This document shows positions 8,984 through 17,818 of a stretch of DNA of 64,000 bases, one piece after another. A program made the position numbers and the translations under genes. Numbering within the stretch: the first letter of the stretch is position 1; every line of letters starts with the position of its first letter. The notes under the pieces are model-generated. The model was given only the letters and a program-made list of their open reading frames with translations. It searched no databases and was not told where the DNA came from. The DNA is from JABWBD01 sp040768665 (GTDB lineage: Bacteria; Planctomycetota; Planctomycetia; Pirellulales; Thermoguttaceae): assembly GCA_040768665.1 (NCBI GenBank), contig JAXGMN010000023.1, positions 155,048 to 219,047 of the forward strand, written 5' to 3'.

Positions 8984-9246
8984 GCGGACTCCGCCGCCCG
9001 GGAGGGGAGTATAGCATGACCTGCGGTTGTGTGGAAGGTGGCATCATGAACCGCAAGATCGATTATCAAGGGCCAATCGGATTCCTCCCGCCGACGGGCC
9101 CAAACTGGGGGTGTATACGGTGCGGCCGACGGGTGTTATACTTCTCAACCGAGCGCAACGGGTCGTTCGAGCTCGCAATCCGGCGTTCGCCAGACTCGCC
9201 TGCGCTGCGACTGCTGCCGGACGTTCACTGCCACAACGAGGAGAAT
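8984..9246. promoter_or_regulatory. Divergent promoter region and rpsU leader
   Basis: 263 bases between the kinase and rpsU. A TATACT hexamer at 9137-9142 is the best -10 candidate for rpsU, with no clear -35. The rpsU frame stays open upstream through this region with several in-frame starts, but the extension does not resemble bS21 and I treat it as untranslated. Confidence 0.4.
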
Positions 9247-9438
9247 ATGGTCAAGCTGTTTGTGAGAGATCGAGAGTCGATTCAGGAGGCGGTGAGGCGT
9301 TTTCGCAAGCTGGTCGAGCGAACGGGGATCAAGAAGGAGATGCGAAAACGCGAATATTACGAGAAACCGAGCATGACCAAGCGGCGGTCGCGGCTGCGTG
9401 CCGAGCGAAGAGCCCGAGCCCAACGGCAGACGCCATGA
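9247..9438 (+). CDS. rpsU: 30S ribosomal protein bS21
   Basis: 63 residues, normal for bS21, which binds near the 3' end of 16S rRNA and assists initiation. The sequence begins MVKLFVRDRESIQEAVRRF and has the KREYYEKPS segment and a very basic C-terminal tail (RRSRLRAERRARAQ). GAGGAG lies immediately upstream with good spacing, which fixes the start within a longer open frame. The stop codon overlaps a possible ATG of the next frame (ATGA). Confidence 0.95.
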   Translation: MVKLFVRDRESIQEAVRRFRKLVERTGIKKEMRKREYYEKPSMTKRRSRLRAERRARAQRQTP

Positions 9439-9479
9439 GGCCGAACGGCCCGTCGGCTGCTTTTGCCGGAGGACGACGT

Positions 9480-9773
9480 ATGACACCGGACGAACAGCTC
9501 GATCATCTGGATCAGGAACTGACCCGGCTGGAAAGTGAACACCCCGGCGCGCAGGGGATTCTGCGGTTGACGGAATCCCGCTTGCGGGGATGTTCGAAGT
9601 GGAAGTGGGAGCAGCACGGATGGACGCTCAGCGATGGCGATGCGTGCGGGAATATGAATGGAACGGAAAGGGAGCGGCGCACCGCGCTGCTTTCTATTCT
9701 CAAAACGCGTGGCATCCACAAAGTGGAGTTCGTTCCCGGCGAGGACAGGCTGGAAGTCGTGGCGGATCGGTGA
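9480..9773 (+). CDS. Hypothetical protein downstream of rpsU
   Basis: 97 residues, not recognised. I chose the ATG at 9480 because GGAGG lies 7 bases upstream. An in-frame ATG at 9435 that overlaps the rpsU stop would add 15 residues. The N-terminus (MTPDEQLDHLDQELTRLESE) is acidic and helical. There are no transmembrane segments or known motifs. Cotranscription with rpsU is likely. Confidence 0.6.
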   Translation: MTPDEQLDHLDQELTRLESEHPGAQGILRLTESRLRGCSKWKWEQHGWTLSDGDACGNMNGTERERRTALLSILKTRGIHKVEFVPGEDRLEVVADR

Positions 9774-10000
9774 CTGCGGGATGCTGTCACGTTCCTCGGA
9801 CGCGACGCTGCACATCCGTTTCCAAAACACCGAAGGCGCCCTCGTGCCGCTGGATGGTCAGGGTGTCGGCCGCCTCGAGGCCGAAAACTCCGCGCACCCG
9901 GTCAGCGCGAGTGAGCAGAACAGTCCGTCCCGCCACGCGATCCGGCTGTGGCCGTACACAAACGGCGCTGCTTTCAGGATAATGCTCATGACGAACCCTA

Positions 10001-12715
10001 TCATGATTCCACGGTGGTCTCCGGCTCGACCTGCCGCTCCAGAATCGGCACCACAACTTGGACTACGGTTCCCGAGCCGGGCGTGCTCTCGACGCTCAGC
10101 CGACCACCAAGGAGTCGCACCCTCTGTCGAATCCCCTCTAAACCGAAGTGGCCCGTCCCAACTGACTCTGGCACGAAGCCGATCCCCCAATCTTGAACCT
10201 TCAGACAAACCTCTTGGCCTTCCTGAATCAGACTGACCGCTACCTCTTTGCTGTGGCTGTGTTCGCAGGCATTGCTCAAAGCCTCTTGTACAATCCGATA
10301 AAGGGCGTTCTCTAGGATAGAGGCCAAGCGTTTAAACTGTACGCTGCAATGTAGTTCGATGTCCGGTCCTCCACGTCGCCGCTGTTCGTGAATCAGATGT
10401 GAGATAGCGGTTTCAAGGCCGATTTCATCGATGATCGGCGGGCGTACGGCGCTAATGAGGCGACGTGCTTCGTTGTGGGCCTGACGTACAAGCTCCACGC
10501 CGGTCTCGTAGGCTTTCACAGATTCAACCGGCGATTTCTCTCGAAGAGCGTCATAGCACTGCAACTGCATTCCGGCAGCACCAAGGTACTGGGCCAGTCC
10601 ATCGTGGATCTCGTAGGAGATGATTTGCCGTTCATGGTCGCTGGCTTGCAGCATGTGCCAGAGCGACTGCTTTTCCCGTTCCAACGCTTCTTGCGCCTTC
10701 TTTCGTGCCGTGATGTCCCGAACGATTGCCACGACGGCGTTCAGCTTTCCTGAGCTGTCGCGGATCACCGCAGCCGATACTTCACCATCCATGCGTGTTC
10801 CATTTTTTTTCAGAAAGCCATATTCGACATTCCTCGTGATGCCCTGTTCGATGGTCTTTCGGAAATTTGCGAGGAACCTCTGATGGTCTTCTTGAGCGAT
10901 GAAGTCGAGCGGGTGTCTACCGAGTAGCTCTTCGATACGGTCCGACCCGTGCATTTCCAGGATTTGCCGGGATGCGAATGTAATGTGGCCGTTCAAGTCG
11001 GCCATGACAACCCCATCCGGCGATGTTTCGACGAGTGTTCTGTACTTCTCCTCGCTGGCTCGCAACGCCTCCTCGGCCTTCTTCCGCTCGGAGATATCCG
11101 CTATTACGACGGCAGACCGAAAAGGCTGACCGGCATCATCTCGGATAAGAAAGGTGCTTTGGAATACCGGAGTTGATGTGCCGTGGGTTGAAAGAACCAC
11201 CTGCTCACCTTGCCACAATCCGTCCCGAAGCACCGCAGGAATGATGTCATGTTCCCTCTTGTTCTTGTAGCCCTCCAGGTAATACGACACAACATTCTTG
11301 CCAGTCACGTCTTCGGGCTTCTCTTCCCCGAATAGCCGGCACAGCGCCGGATTTACGTAGGTAATTCGGCCTTCCAGGTCGGCCATCCCGAAGCCTTGGC
11401 CCGACGCCTCAGCAAACCATTGAAAAATGGCGAGTTCGGCAGTACGCTCCTTGACTTGTCGTTCAAGTTCGTGACGGGCCTGCTGCAATGCTTTCTCGGC
11501 CCGTTTTCGCTCCGTAATGTCACGGATGATCGCCCACATGCCGCAGGGGCGTCCCTCGTCGTCTCGCAAGAGCTTCGTCCGCAGTTCGACCGGAAACACC
11601 GTGCCGTCTTTTTTGCGATACTCTTTTTCATAGATGTCGGAATAACCCCGCAGGAGAACTTGTTTCTCGAATACGTCCTTTTGCAGAGCGTGCCATTTGG
11701 TTGGAATCAGATCCCGGAATGTGAGGGCAGCAAGTTCTTCCGGCTCATAACCGAGCATTTCCCGAAAGGCGTCGTTGTATTCCTGAATCCTGCCGTCCAT
11801 CGTGAAGGCGACGAAAGCATCCCTGATGCTCTCATGTAGCCGCCGATACTTGGCTTCCGAAACGCGAAGTGCGTGTTCAGTCTGCTTCCGTTCGGTAATG
11901 TCCAGTCCCGAGCTCAGCGTTCCAACGATGGCTCCGGCATTGTCCCGCAAGAGTGCGTTGTGCCACACTACAACCCGCTCTTCATTGGATTGTGTCACCA
12001 CCGGATTCTCATGATACTCTGCGGACGGCGCCCTGCCCGCAATCAATTCTCCAAAGGTGGCGTTCACCTCATCACGGATTCTCCGGGGCACACAGGTGTC
12101 AAACCAGTTCTTGCCGAGCAACGTCTCGCTGGCGTAGTCAAGGATTGCGTAGCCTTTGCGGTTCAGAAGCCGAATGTTGCCGTGGTTATCCAGCACGACC
12201 AAGATGACGCCTGCCACGTCGAGATACTGCTGAGTACGTTGGTGCTGATGCCGCAGGGCGTCCTCAGCACGCTTCTTCTCCGTGATATCCTGGCCGATCC
12301 CAAAAACGATATCTCGATCCACCAATGGAATCACCGTCCAGTTGATCCATCGGTAGGAACCATTCTTGCAGAGGTTGCGGTCTACGAAGTCGGTGGTAAG
12401 CTCACCAGACTTCAATGCGCCGAAGGTCTTCAGTGCCACCGCACGATCATCGGGATGGATGAAGTCCATGAATGGCCGAGAAAGCGATTCCTGCTCGGAC
12501 CATCCGAGAATCCTTTCGAAAGCAGTGTTGACCTTCTTGTAGTAGCCGTCGGGGCCAGCGGTGGCAATCAGAACTGGCAGGCCGTCGTGGATCTGTTGCT
12601 GATCTGCTTCGGCTTGCTTTCGCTGGGCCAACTCGGCTTCCAGAACCGCATTCCGCTGGCGCAACTGGGTTATCTCGTCGATAAGTTGCTGCTGGGGCGT
12701 TCCCGGATCGCTCAT
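10001..12715 (-). CDS. Multi-PAS sensor histidine kinase, NarX/HisKA_3 type
   Basis: 904 residues, with no membrane segment, so a cytoplasmic sensor. A coiled coil (about 8-42) is followed by five PAS/PAC domains, roughly 40-152, 165-280, 283-405, 430-550 and 555-675. Each ends in a DITE/ISERK-type linker (for example GIGQDITEKKRAE, VIADISERKKAE). The C-terminus is a HisKA_3 domain with the phosphoacceptor His in YEIHDGLAQYL near 700, then an HATPase with NACEHS, DWGIGF and GLEGIRQR motifs. A strong GGAGG precedes the start. NarX-type kinases usually pair with LuxR-type regulators, but none is adjacent. The signal is unknown; redox or gas sensing is plausible for stacked PAS domains. Confidence 0.92.
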   Translation of the reverse strand: MSDPGTPQQQLIDEITQLRQRNAVLEAELAQRKQAEADQQQIHDGLPVLIATAGPDGYYKKVNTAFERILGWSEQESLSRPFMDFIHPDDRAVALKTFGALKSGELTTDFVDRNLCKNGSYRWINWTVIPLVDRDIVFGIGQDITEKKRAEDALRHQHQRTQQYLDVAGVILVVLDNHGNIRLLNRKGYAILDYASETLLGKNWFDTCVPRRIRDEVNATFGELIAGRAPSAEYHENPVVTQSNEERVVVWHNALLRDNAGAIVGTLSSGLDITERKQTEHALRVSEAKYRRLHESIRDAFVAFTMDGRIQEYNDAFREMLGYEPEELAALTFRDLIPTKWHALQKDVFEKQVLLRGYSDIYEKEYRKKDGTVFPVELRTKLLRDDEGRPCGMWAIIRDITERKRAEKALQQARHELERQVKERTAELAIFQWFAEASGQGFGMADLEGRITYVNPALCRLFGEEKPEDVTGKNVVSYYLEGYKNKREHDIIPAVLRDGLWQGEQVVLSTHGTSTPVFQSTFLIRDDAGQPFRSAVVIADISERKKAEEALRASEEKYRTLVETSPDGVVMADLNGHITFASRQILEMHGSDRIEELLGRHPLDFIAQEDHQRFLANFRKTIEQGITRNVEYGFLKKNGTRMDGEVSAAVIRDSSGKLNAVVAIVRDITARKKAQEALEREKQSLWHMLQASDHERQIISYEIHDGLAQYLGAAGMQLQCYDALREKSPVESVKAYETGVELVRQAHNEARRLISAVRPPIIDEIGLETAISHLIHEQRRRGGPDIELHCSVQFKRLASILENALYRIVQEALSNACEHSHSKEVAVSLIQEGQEVCLKVQDWGIGFVPESVGTGHFGLEGIRQRVRLLGGRLSVESTPGSGTVVQVVVPILERQVEPETTVES

Positions 12716-13043
12716 GGAGCACCTCCTGCTTAGATTGACGGCCTGCGGATTCTCCGGTGCGATTGTACAACAAACCTAGTGGATCCGGGAGGACCGGTGC
12801 GCTCGGTCCCCGGCCCCGGTGGGGTTGCTAGTGCCTCGAATGCAAATGGCTCTTCAGTTACTGAGTTGTGGCGGGCGCCGTCGAAAAGCGGGAACGGCAG
12901 GTTAAGCATCAACTTGCGGCTCCATTCAAAGCGGCGATTGCCGGCTCGTTGACCCCGAGCCATCGGGGGTGGATACTGAGGTGCAAGCGGTCTATTTCCG
13001 GTCACCCGCCCACAGACGAACGGAAATCTTCCGAGGTGTTGCC
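12716..13043. other. Divergent intergenic region, kinase/sulfatase
   Basis: 328 bases between two divergent genes that must hold both promoters. No convincing reading frame, repeat or operator was seen. The sulfatase frame stays open upstream of its ATG but gives no signal peptide. Confidence 0.5.
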
Positions 13044-14681
13044 ATGCATTGCGTGTTCACGGCGGTGGGGCTGCCCCCCGCCAATTCACCAGGCCGATTG
13101 CTGCACAGATTTGTCACACTTGTCGTTACCGGGTTCCTGGTGATCCTGGCCGTAGGCAGCGTGAAACAGGGACTATGTGCCGGGTCTAGCAGTGTACCAA
13201 ACATTGTGCTAATCCTTGCCGACGATATGGGCTTTTCCGACATCGGCTGCTACGGCGGCGAGATTCGAACGCCCAATCTCGACCGGTTGGCCGCCGGCGG
13301 GCTGCGTTTCTCGCAGTGCTACAACTGTGCTTTGTGCGGGCCGTCGCGGTCCGCGATCATGACGGGACTGCACCCGCACCAGGTCGGAATCTTCAACTGG
13401 ACAGGCCTGCTGAACGACCGGTGTGTAACGGTGTTCGAACTGCTCAAGCAGTCGGGCTATGCGACCTGCGCGGTCGGCCGCCTGGACATGGTCACGGCCG
13501 AGAACTGGCATGATCCGGCAATGATTGCCCGCTACGTCGACCGGTTTCTTGGCAGCACCGGGCATACGGGCCCGGGAAACTACTTCAAAGACGTGCGAAA
13601 CACAGCGTTCTACCGCGACGGCAAGCCCTTTCTGCTGCCGCCCGACGGCACCTACAAGACCGACTTGATCACCGATTTCGCCGTCGAGTTCATCGGTACT
13701 GCGCCGAAAGACAAACCCTTCTTTCTCTACATGGCCCATTACTCGCCGCACTGGCCTCTTCATGCGAAACCGGAAGACATCGCAAAATACCGTGAACTTT
13801 ACCGCACGCTCGGCTGGGACCAGGCCAGGGCCGGCCGCTATCGACGGCTGGTGGAATCGGGTCTGATCAGCAGGAACTGCCCGCTGTCGCCGCGGGATCC
13901 ACGCGTCCCGGCATGGGAAGACGCCGAGAACAAAGGGTGGGAAGCCGAACGCATGGCCGTTTTCGCGGCGCAGATCGACTGCCTGGATCAGAGCGTTGGA
14001 CGCGTCCTCGATGCACTCGACCGCGCCGGGGCAAGCCGGAATACCCTGGTCCTTTTCCTCTCCGACAACGGCGCGTCCGACCAGGCGGTGGGCAGGTCAC
14101 TGGATAAGCCCGGCCAGACCTGGCGAAGCGACGGCACACCGACCCGCGTTGGCAACACGCCTGACATTCCGCCCGGCCCTGCCGACACCTTCGTGACCGC
14201 CGGACCGGCCTGGTCAAACGTCTCCAACGCGCCCTTCCGTCGCCATAAGCAGGCGAATCACGAAGGCGGCATCGCGACACCGCTTATCGCCTGGTGGCCG
14301 GACGTGATCCGGCAGCAAGGCCGCATTACTTCGGAACTCGCGCACATCACTGACATCCCGGCCACCTGCCTCGATGTCGCGAACGTTGAGTATCCGAGCC
14401 AGTTCTTGGGCAGAACCGTGCAGCCGCCGGCGGGCAAGAGCTTGCTGCCGGTACTCCAAGGGAAGCAGCGGAACGGGCACGAGTCCCTGTGCTGGGCCAC
14501 ATCCGGTTCCCGCGCAGTTCGCATGGGCCGATGGAAGCTGGTCTCCGCAAAAGGCGGCGACTGGGAGCTTTACGACATGCAGATCGATCGCACCGAATTG
14601 AACGACCTGGCTCGGCAACATCCCGAGCGAGTTCGAGAAATGGCGAAAGTGTTCGAGCAGTTTCTTCGAAACACGCAGTGA
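13044..14681 (+). CDS. Secreted formylglycine sulfatase (arylsulfatase/sulfamidase-like)
   Basis: 545 residues starting at the ATG preceded by GAGGTG. A long signal segment (hydrophobic LLHRFVTLVVTGFLVILAVG) implies export. The alkaline-phosphatase-fold N-terminus starts NIVLILADDMGFSDIGCYGG with the metal-binding Asp pair. The signature CGPSRSAIMTG near residue 109 contains the Cys converted to formylglycine (CxPSR). LFLSDNGA and a C-terminal WELYDMQIDRTELNDLA are typical. It removes sulfate esters or N-sulfates from sulfated glycans. It lies upstream of the esterase at 15027, separated by a gene remnant. The exact substrate is unknown. Confidence 0.92.
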   Translation: MHCVFTAVGLPPANSPGRLLHRFVTLVVTGFLVILAVGSVKQGLCAGSSSVPNIVLILADDMGFSDIGCYGGEIRTPNLDRLAAGGLRFSQCYNCALCGPSRSAIMTGLHPHQVGIFNWTGLLNDRCVTVFELLKQSGYATCAVGRLDMVTAENWHDPAMIARYVDRFLGSTGHTGPGNYFKDVRNTAFYRDGKPFLLPPDGTYKTDLITDFAVEFIGTAPKDKPFFLYMAHYSPHWPLHAKPEDIAKYRELYRTLGWDQARAGRYRRLVESGLISRNCPLSPRDPRVPAWEDAENKGWEAERMAVFAAQIDCLDQSVGRVLDALDRAGASRNTLVLFLSDNGASDQAVGRSLDKPGQTWRSDGTPTRVGNTPDIPPGPADTFVTAGPAWSNVSNAPFRRHKQANHEGGIATPLIAWWPDVIRQQGRITSELAHITDIPATCLDVANVEYPSQFLGRTVQPPAGKSLLPVLQGKQRNGHESLCWATSGSRAVRMGRWKLVSAKGGDWELYDMQIDRTELNDLARQHPERVREMAKVFEQFLRNTQ

Positions 14682-14794
14682 ACCGAGTGCCTTCAAAGCC
14701 CGTGATTCGCGAGACGGGGTTTGAAAACGGCGAGGCAGCAGGCGATACTGAAGATTCATACAAACAAAGCATTTCACCGGACTGGAGGACTTTT

Positions 14795-14959
14795 ATGCAC
14801 CTGTCGATTTCGGCTCATCTGGTGGCGTTCGGTTGCTGGCTGGCGGCGAGTTGGGCGATGGCCGACCCGCCCAGGTTTAAGACGCACCGCGTCGGCACGT
14901 TCCGCAGCGTCACCGGCAAGTGGGGTGGCCCGGTGTGGTTCAAAAACCTGAGACGGTAG
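14795..14959 (+). pseudogene. Remnant of a secreted protein, FG-GAP-like N-terminus
   Basis: A 54-residue frame with a good GGAGGAC site and a clean signal peptide (MHLSISAHLVAFGCWLAASW, cleavage near MADPP) followed by RFKTHRVGTFRS. This resembles the start of planctomycete secreted FG-GAP/VCBS-repeat proteins. It stops after KNLRR. In another frame the following bases up to 15030 read ETVGTYGTVKPDWHHVTVSS, which looks like part of a longer extracellular protein. I infer deletion plus frameshift of a larger gene; a genuine 54-residue secreted peptide cannot be excluded. Confidence 0.5.
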
Positions 14960-15026
14960 GTACGTACGGCACCGTCAAGCCCGATTGGCACCACGTCACT
15001 GTCAGTTCGAAAAGCGAAGTGAAAGC

Positions 15027-17156
15027 ATGAACTCCAAACGTCTATTTCGCGTGCCGCTGTGTATTCTCTTTGTCTGGCTCGCTGCTGCGGCATTTGCGGA
15101 GGGCGTTGCGGCCGAAGCAGCCAATCCGTGGAAGGTCTATCCGGAAAAGCTCCCGGCCCGGGCCGACGCGCTGCGATTCAACATCGACGCCTGCGTCGAG
15201 GCGTGCCGCCGGCACGAGGATCCGGCGACGAAGGAAGCCTGGGAGACCGACAGGGCCACGCTCGCGACCGCGCTGCGCAGGGCGATCGGCCTTGAGCCCT
15301 GGCCGGAGAAGTCCCCCCTGGAAGCCCGCATCACCGGGCAGGCCGAACGCGACGGCTACACCATCCAGAACGTCGTCTTTCAGAGTTTCCCGCAGTTCTA
15401 CGTAACTGCCAACGTCTACATCCCCAAAGACGGGAAACGGCCGCTGCCGGCGATTGTCGTCACGGCCGGCCATGCGATGGACGATGGGAAGAACTACGAT
15501 CTCTACCGCACCGCTCAGTTAGGACTCGTCCGACAGGGATTTCTCGTACTGGCCTATGATCCTGTCGGCCAGGGCGAGCGGAAGCTGCCGGGCTATTCAC
15601 ACCCGGTCAGCTACCCCGCCATGCTGGTCGGCCATACGAATCTCCGTTACATGCTGTGGGACAGTGTGCGTGCACTGGATTACCTTCTGACTCGCACAGA
15701 CGTGGATCCGAAAAGGATCGGGATCACGGGAAATTCCGGCGGCGGATTGAATACGATGTACGCCATGCCGATTGAATCGCGATTCGCCGCCGGGGCGTCG
15801 TTTTGTTGTCTCTGTTCGTACGAGGCCTGGATCAAGGATGGCGGAAATCACTGTATCTGCAACCATCTGCCGGGCATTTGCCGCGAGATGGAGCAGTTCC
15901 AATTCGTCGGGCTGTGCGCCGCGCGGCCGTTTATGGCCGGCAACGGGGAAAAGGACCCTATCTTTCCTGTCCAAGGCACCCGCGACACGATCCGCCGCGC
16001 CGAAAAGATCTACGGGTTCTACGATGCGGCTGATCGGGTCGCGCTCTGCGAGGCGCCGCTGGCCCATGGCTGGTCGCAGCCGCTCCGCGAGAAGGCCTAC
16101 GGTTGGATGAACCGCTGGCTCCGGGGGCAAGGCGATGGCTCGCCGGTGCCTGAACCGGAAATCAAGCTCGAAGACAAGAGAGCCGAGGATCTCCGTGCAC
16201 TGAAGGACGGGAAGATGCCGGCCGACGCCAAGAGCTACACCGACCTGATCCGCGAGGAAGCTCAACGACTCGTGGGGAGCTACGCGAGTGTGCCGAGTGA
16301 CCGGACGGCATCCACGACCTGGGCCGCTGAGACCCGGAAAAGGCTCTGGGAGACCCTTGGCGGAAAGCCGGAAGGCTTCCAGTCGAGCATCGACGAGCAT
16401 GGCTCGTTCGCTTGGGAAGGCCGAACCGTCGAGCGTATGGCGATTCGGACCGAACCGGGCCTGGAAGTGCCCGCACTGTTGATCCGGTCGGGCGACCTGT
16501 CCGGTGCCACGCCCGTGGTCGTTCTGCTCGATGATGCCGGCAAGGAGGCGGTTCGCGAATCGGCTGTCGCGAAGACGCTGCTTGACCAGAAGATCGCGGT
16601 CCTGGCATTGGACGTCCGGGCTACAGGTGAGGGCAAGGTCCACGAGAACCAGTGTGCCAGCGACGCGATCGTGCTCGGACGACCGCTGCTGGGGCAGCAG
16701 ACGTGGGACGTGGTCGCTGCTGTCAATGCGATTTCCCAACGGGAGGATCTGGGGCCGGTTGCCGTCTATGGACGCGGCAGCCTCGGCCTGGTGGCCATGC
16801 TGGCGGCGGCGACATCGGAGCAAATCGCCGGTGTGGCGGTGGAGCGTAGCCTGGGGAGTCTCGTTTGGGCGATTGCCGATCCGTTGCCGCAACCGCTTTC
16901 GATCTACGCCCCAAATATCCTGAAGGTCGGTGACATTCCACACGTTGCCGCGCTTTGCAGTCCGCGACCGCTTCTGTGGGTCAACCCGCAGGGGAGCGAG
17001 GGCACGCCGGTTTCAGACGTGGAGGCATTGAAGCTTCTGGAACCAGCCGTCGCCGCCTATCGGTCGGCGGGCGCCGCCACATTTCCGAGGATTCATTTGG
17101 CGGCCGATCCCGGACCGACCGTCAGCAACTTTCTTAAGACGACATTGAACCGTTAG
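15027..17156 (+). CDS. Secreted acetylxylan-esterase-like alpha/beta hydrolase
   Basis: 709 residues. A signal peptide covers about 1-28 (LFRVPLCILFVWLAAAAFAEG). An alpha/beta-hydrolase domain follows with VTAGHAMDDGK, YDPVGQGER and the nucleophile elbow GITGNSGGG near residue 232 (catalytic Ser). PFMAGNGEKDPIFPV and PLAHGWSQP fit the acid and histidine positions. The C-terminal third (about 400-709) has a second, weaker hydrolase-like half without an obvious nucleophile elbow. The AXE1-like family removes acetyl groups from plant or algal glycans. The TAG stop lies in the end of a dispersed repeat (17153-17257). It probably works with the sulfatase upstream. Confidence 0.8.
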   Translation: MNSKRLFRVPLCILFVWLAAAAFAEGVAAEAANPWKVYPEKLPARADALRFNIDACVEACRRHEDPATKEAWETDRATLATALRRAIGLEPWPEKSPLEARITGQAERDGYTIQNVVFQSFPQFYVTANVYIPKDGKRPLPAIVVTAGHAMDDGKNYDLYRTAQLGLVRQGFLVLAYDPVGQGERKLPGYSHPVSYPAMLVGHTNLRYMLWDSVRALDYLLTRTDVDPKRIGITGNSGGGLNTMYAMPIESRFAAGASFCCLCSYEAWIKDGGNHCICNHLPGICREMEQFQFVGLCAARPFMAGNGEKDPIFPVQGTRDTIRRAEKIYGFYDAADRVALCEAPLAHGWSQPLREKAYGWMNRWLRGQGDGSPVPEPEIKLEDKRAEDLRALKDGKMPADAKSYTDLIREEAQRLVGSYASVPSDRTASTTWAAETRKRLWETLGGKPEGFQSSIDEHGSFAWEGRTVERMAIRTEPGLEVPALLIRSGDLSGATPVVVLLDDAGKEAVRESAVAKTLLDQKIAVLALDVRATGEGKVHENQCASDAIVLGRPLLGQQTWDVVAAVNAISQREDLGPVAVYGRGSLGLVAMLAAATSEQIAGVAVERSLGSLVWAIADPLPQPLSIYAPNILKVGDIPHVAALCSPRPLLWVNPQGSEGTPVSDVEALKLLEPAVAAYRSAGAATFPRIHLAADPGPTVSNFLKTTLNR

Positions 17157-17257
17157 AGCCGATCCCAAGACCCGCCAGGGAAAGGGAACAGGCATATTTT
17201 GCTCCGAAGACACCGGAAAATGAGCCAGGCCCCAACGGTTTTGGGATAGGCTCTTAA
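17153..17257. repeat. 105-bp palindromic repeat, family 1, copy A
   Basis: Terminal inverted repeats are TTAGAGCCGATCCCAAGACC and, at the right, GGTTTTGGGATAGGCTC. An inner palindrome starts near GGGAACAGGCATATTTTGC. The left terminal TTAG supplies the TAG stop of the esterase gene. Same orientation as copy B. Confidence 0.85.
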
Positions 17258-17288
17258 CACAGCCCCTGGATGCGAGCACCAGCACTCC

Positions 17289-17711
17289 ATGACCAAGCGA
17301 GTCAGACAGTCGGGCCGCCGCGGAGCGGTCGGCGTGGTGGTACGCAACGGGCGGTTTTTGGTGATTCGCCGCTCAAAGTTCGTGGTTGCTCCTCGGAAGT
17401 TTTGCTTCCCCGGCGGTGCGATCGAGGGATCGGAAACGGAGGAAGAGGCCCTGATCAGAGAAATCCGCGAAGAATTGAACGTCGAGATCCGCCCGCAACG
17501 CCGGCTCTGGCGGAGCGTCACCCCCTGGGGCGTACAGCTTGCCTGGTGGCTCGGCCAACTCCCTGCCGCGCCCGAGCCGACTCCGAATCCGGCGGAAGTC
17601 GAGTCCGTCCACTGGTACACGGCGGGCGAGATGGCCGCACTGCCGAGATTGCTGGAGAGCAATGCCGCATTTCTCCGGGCCGTGGCGACCGGCGAGATCG
17701 AACTCAAGTGA
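17289..17711 (+). CDS. Nudix hydrolase
   Basis: 140 residues. Nudix enzymes hydrolyse nucleoside diphosphates linked to another group. The Nudix box is complete: GGAIEGSETEEEALIREIRE followed by ELNV, near residues 43-66, with Asn in place of the usual last Gly. GAVGVVVRNGRFLVIRRS is the usual first strand pair. The substrate (oxidised nucleotides, sugar nucleotides or others) cannot be read. The gene is flanked on both sides by copies of the same 105-bp repeat in the same orientation, and its TGA stop overlaps the left end of copy B. Confidence 0.9.
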   Translation: MTKRVRQSGRRGAVGVVVRNGRFLVIRRSKFVVAPRKFCFPGGAIEGSETEEEALIREIREELNVEIRPQRRLWRSVTPWGVQLAWWLGQLPAAPEPTPNPAEVESVHWYTAGEMAALPRLLESNAAFLRAVATGEIELK

Positions 17712-17810
17712 GAACGTATCCCAAAACCGCGCCAGCAGAAGGGGACAGGCACATTTGCTCCGAAGACTCCGCAAAATCAGCCAGTCGCCAACAGTTCTGG
17801 AATAGGCTCC
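17709..17810. repeat. About 102-bp palindromic repeat, family 1, copy B
   Basis: Left end TGAGAACGTATCCCAAAACC, right end TTCTGGAATAGGCTC. The core GGGGACAGGCACATTTGC and GCAAAATCAGCCAGTC can pair. It lies between the Nudix gene and the convergent gene at 17819, where it could act as a two-way terminator. Confidence 0.85.
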
Positions 17811-17818
17811 AGGCCGGC

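Noticed and set aside
8572..9246. Upstream in-frame extension of bS21
   Set aside because: The bS21 family starts at MVKLFVRDRE, which has its own GAGGAG site; the extension has no similarity and runs antisense into the sugar kinase.
9774..10000. Truncated response regulator downstream of the PAS kinase
   Set aside because: I looked for a LuxR/NarL-type partner in the minus-strand frames and found neither a receiver nor a helix-turn-helix motif.
11873..12733. Plus-strand frame of 286 residues
   Set aside because: It lies opposite the N-terminal PAS domains of the kinase and has no domain of its own.
15597..16943. Minus-strand frame of 448 residues
   Set aside because: It is antisense to the esterase gene and has no recognisable domain.
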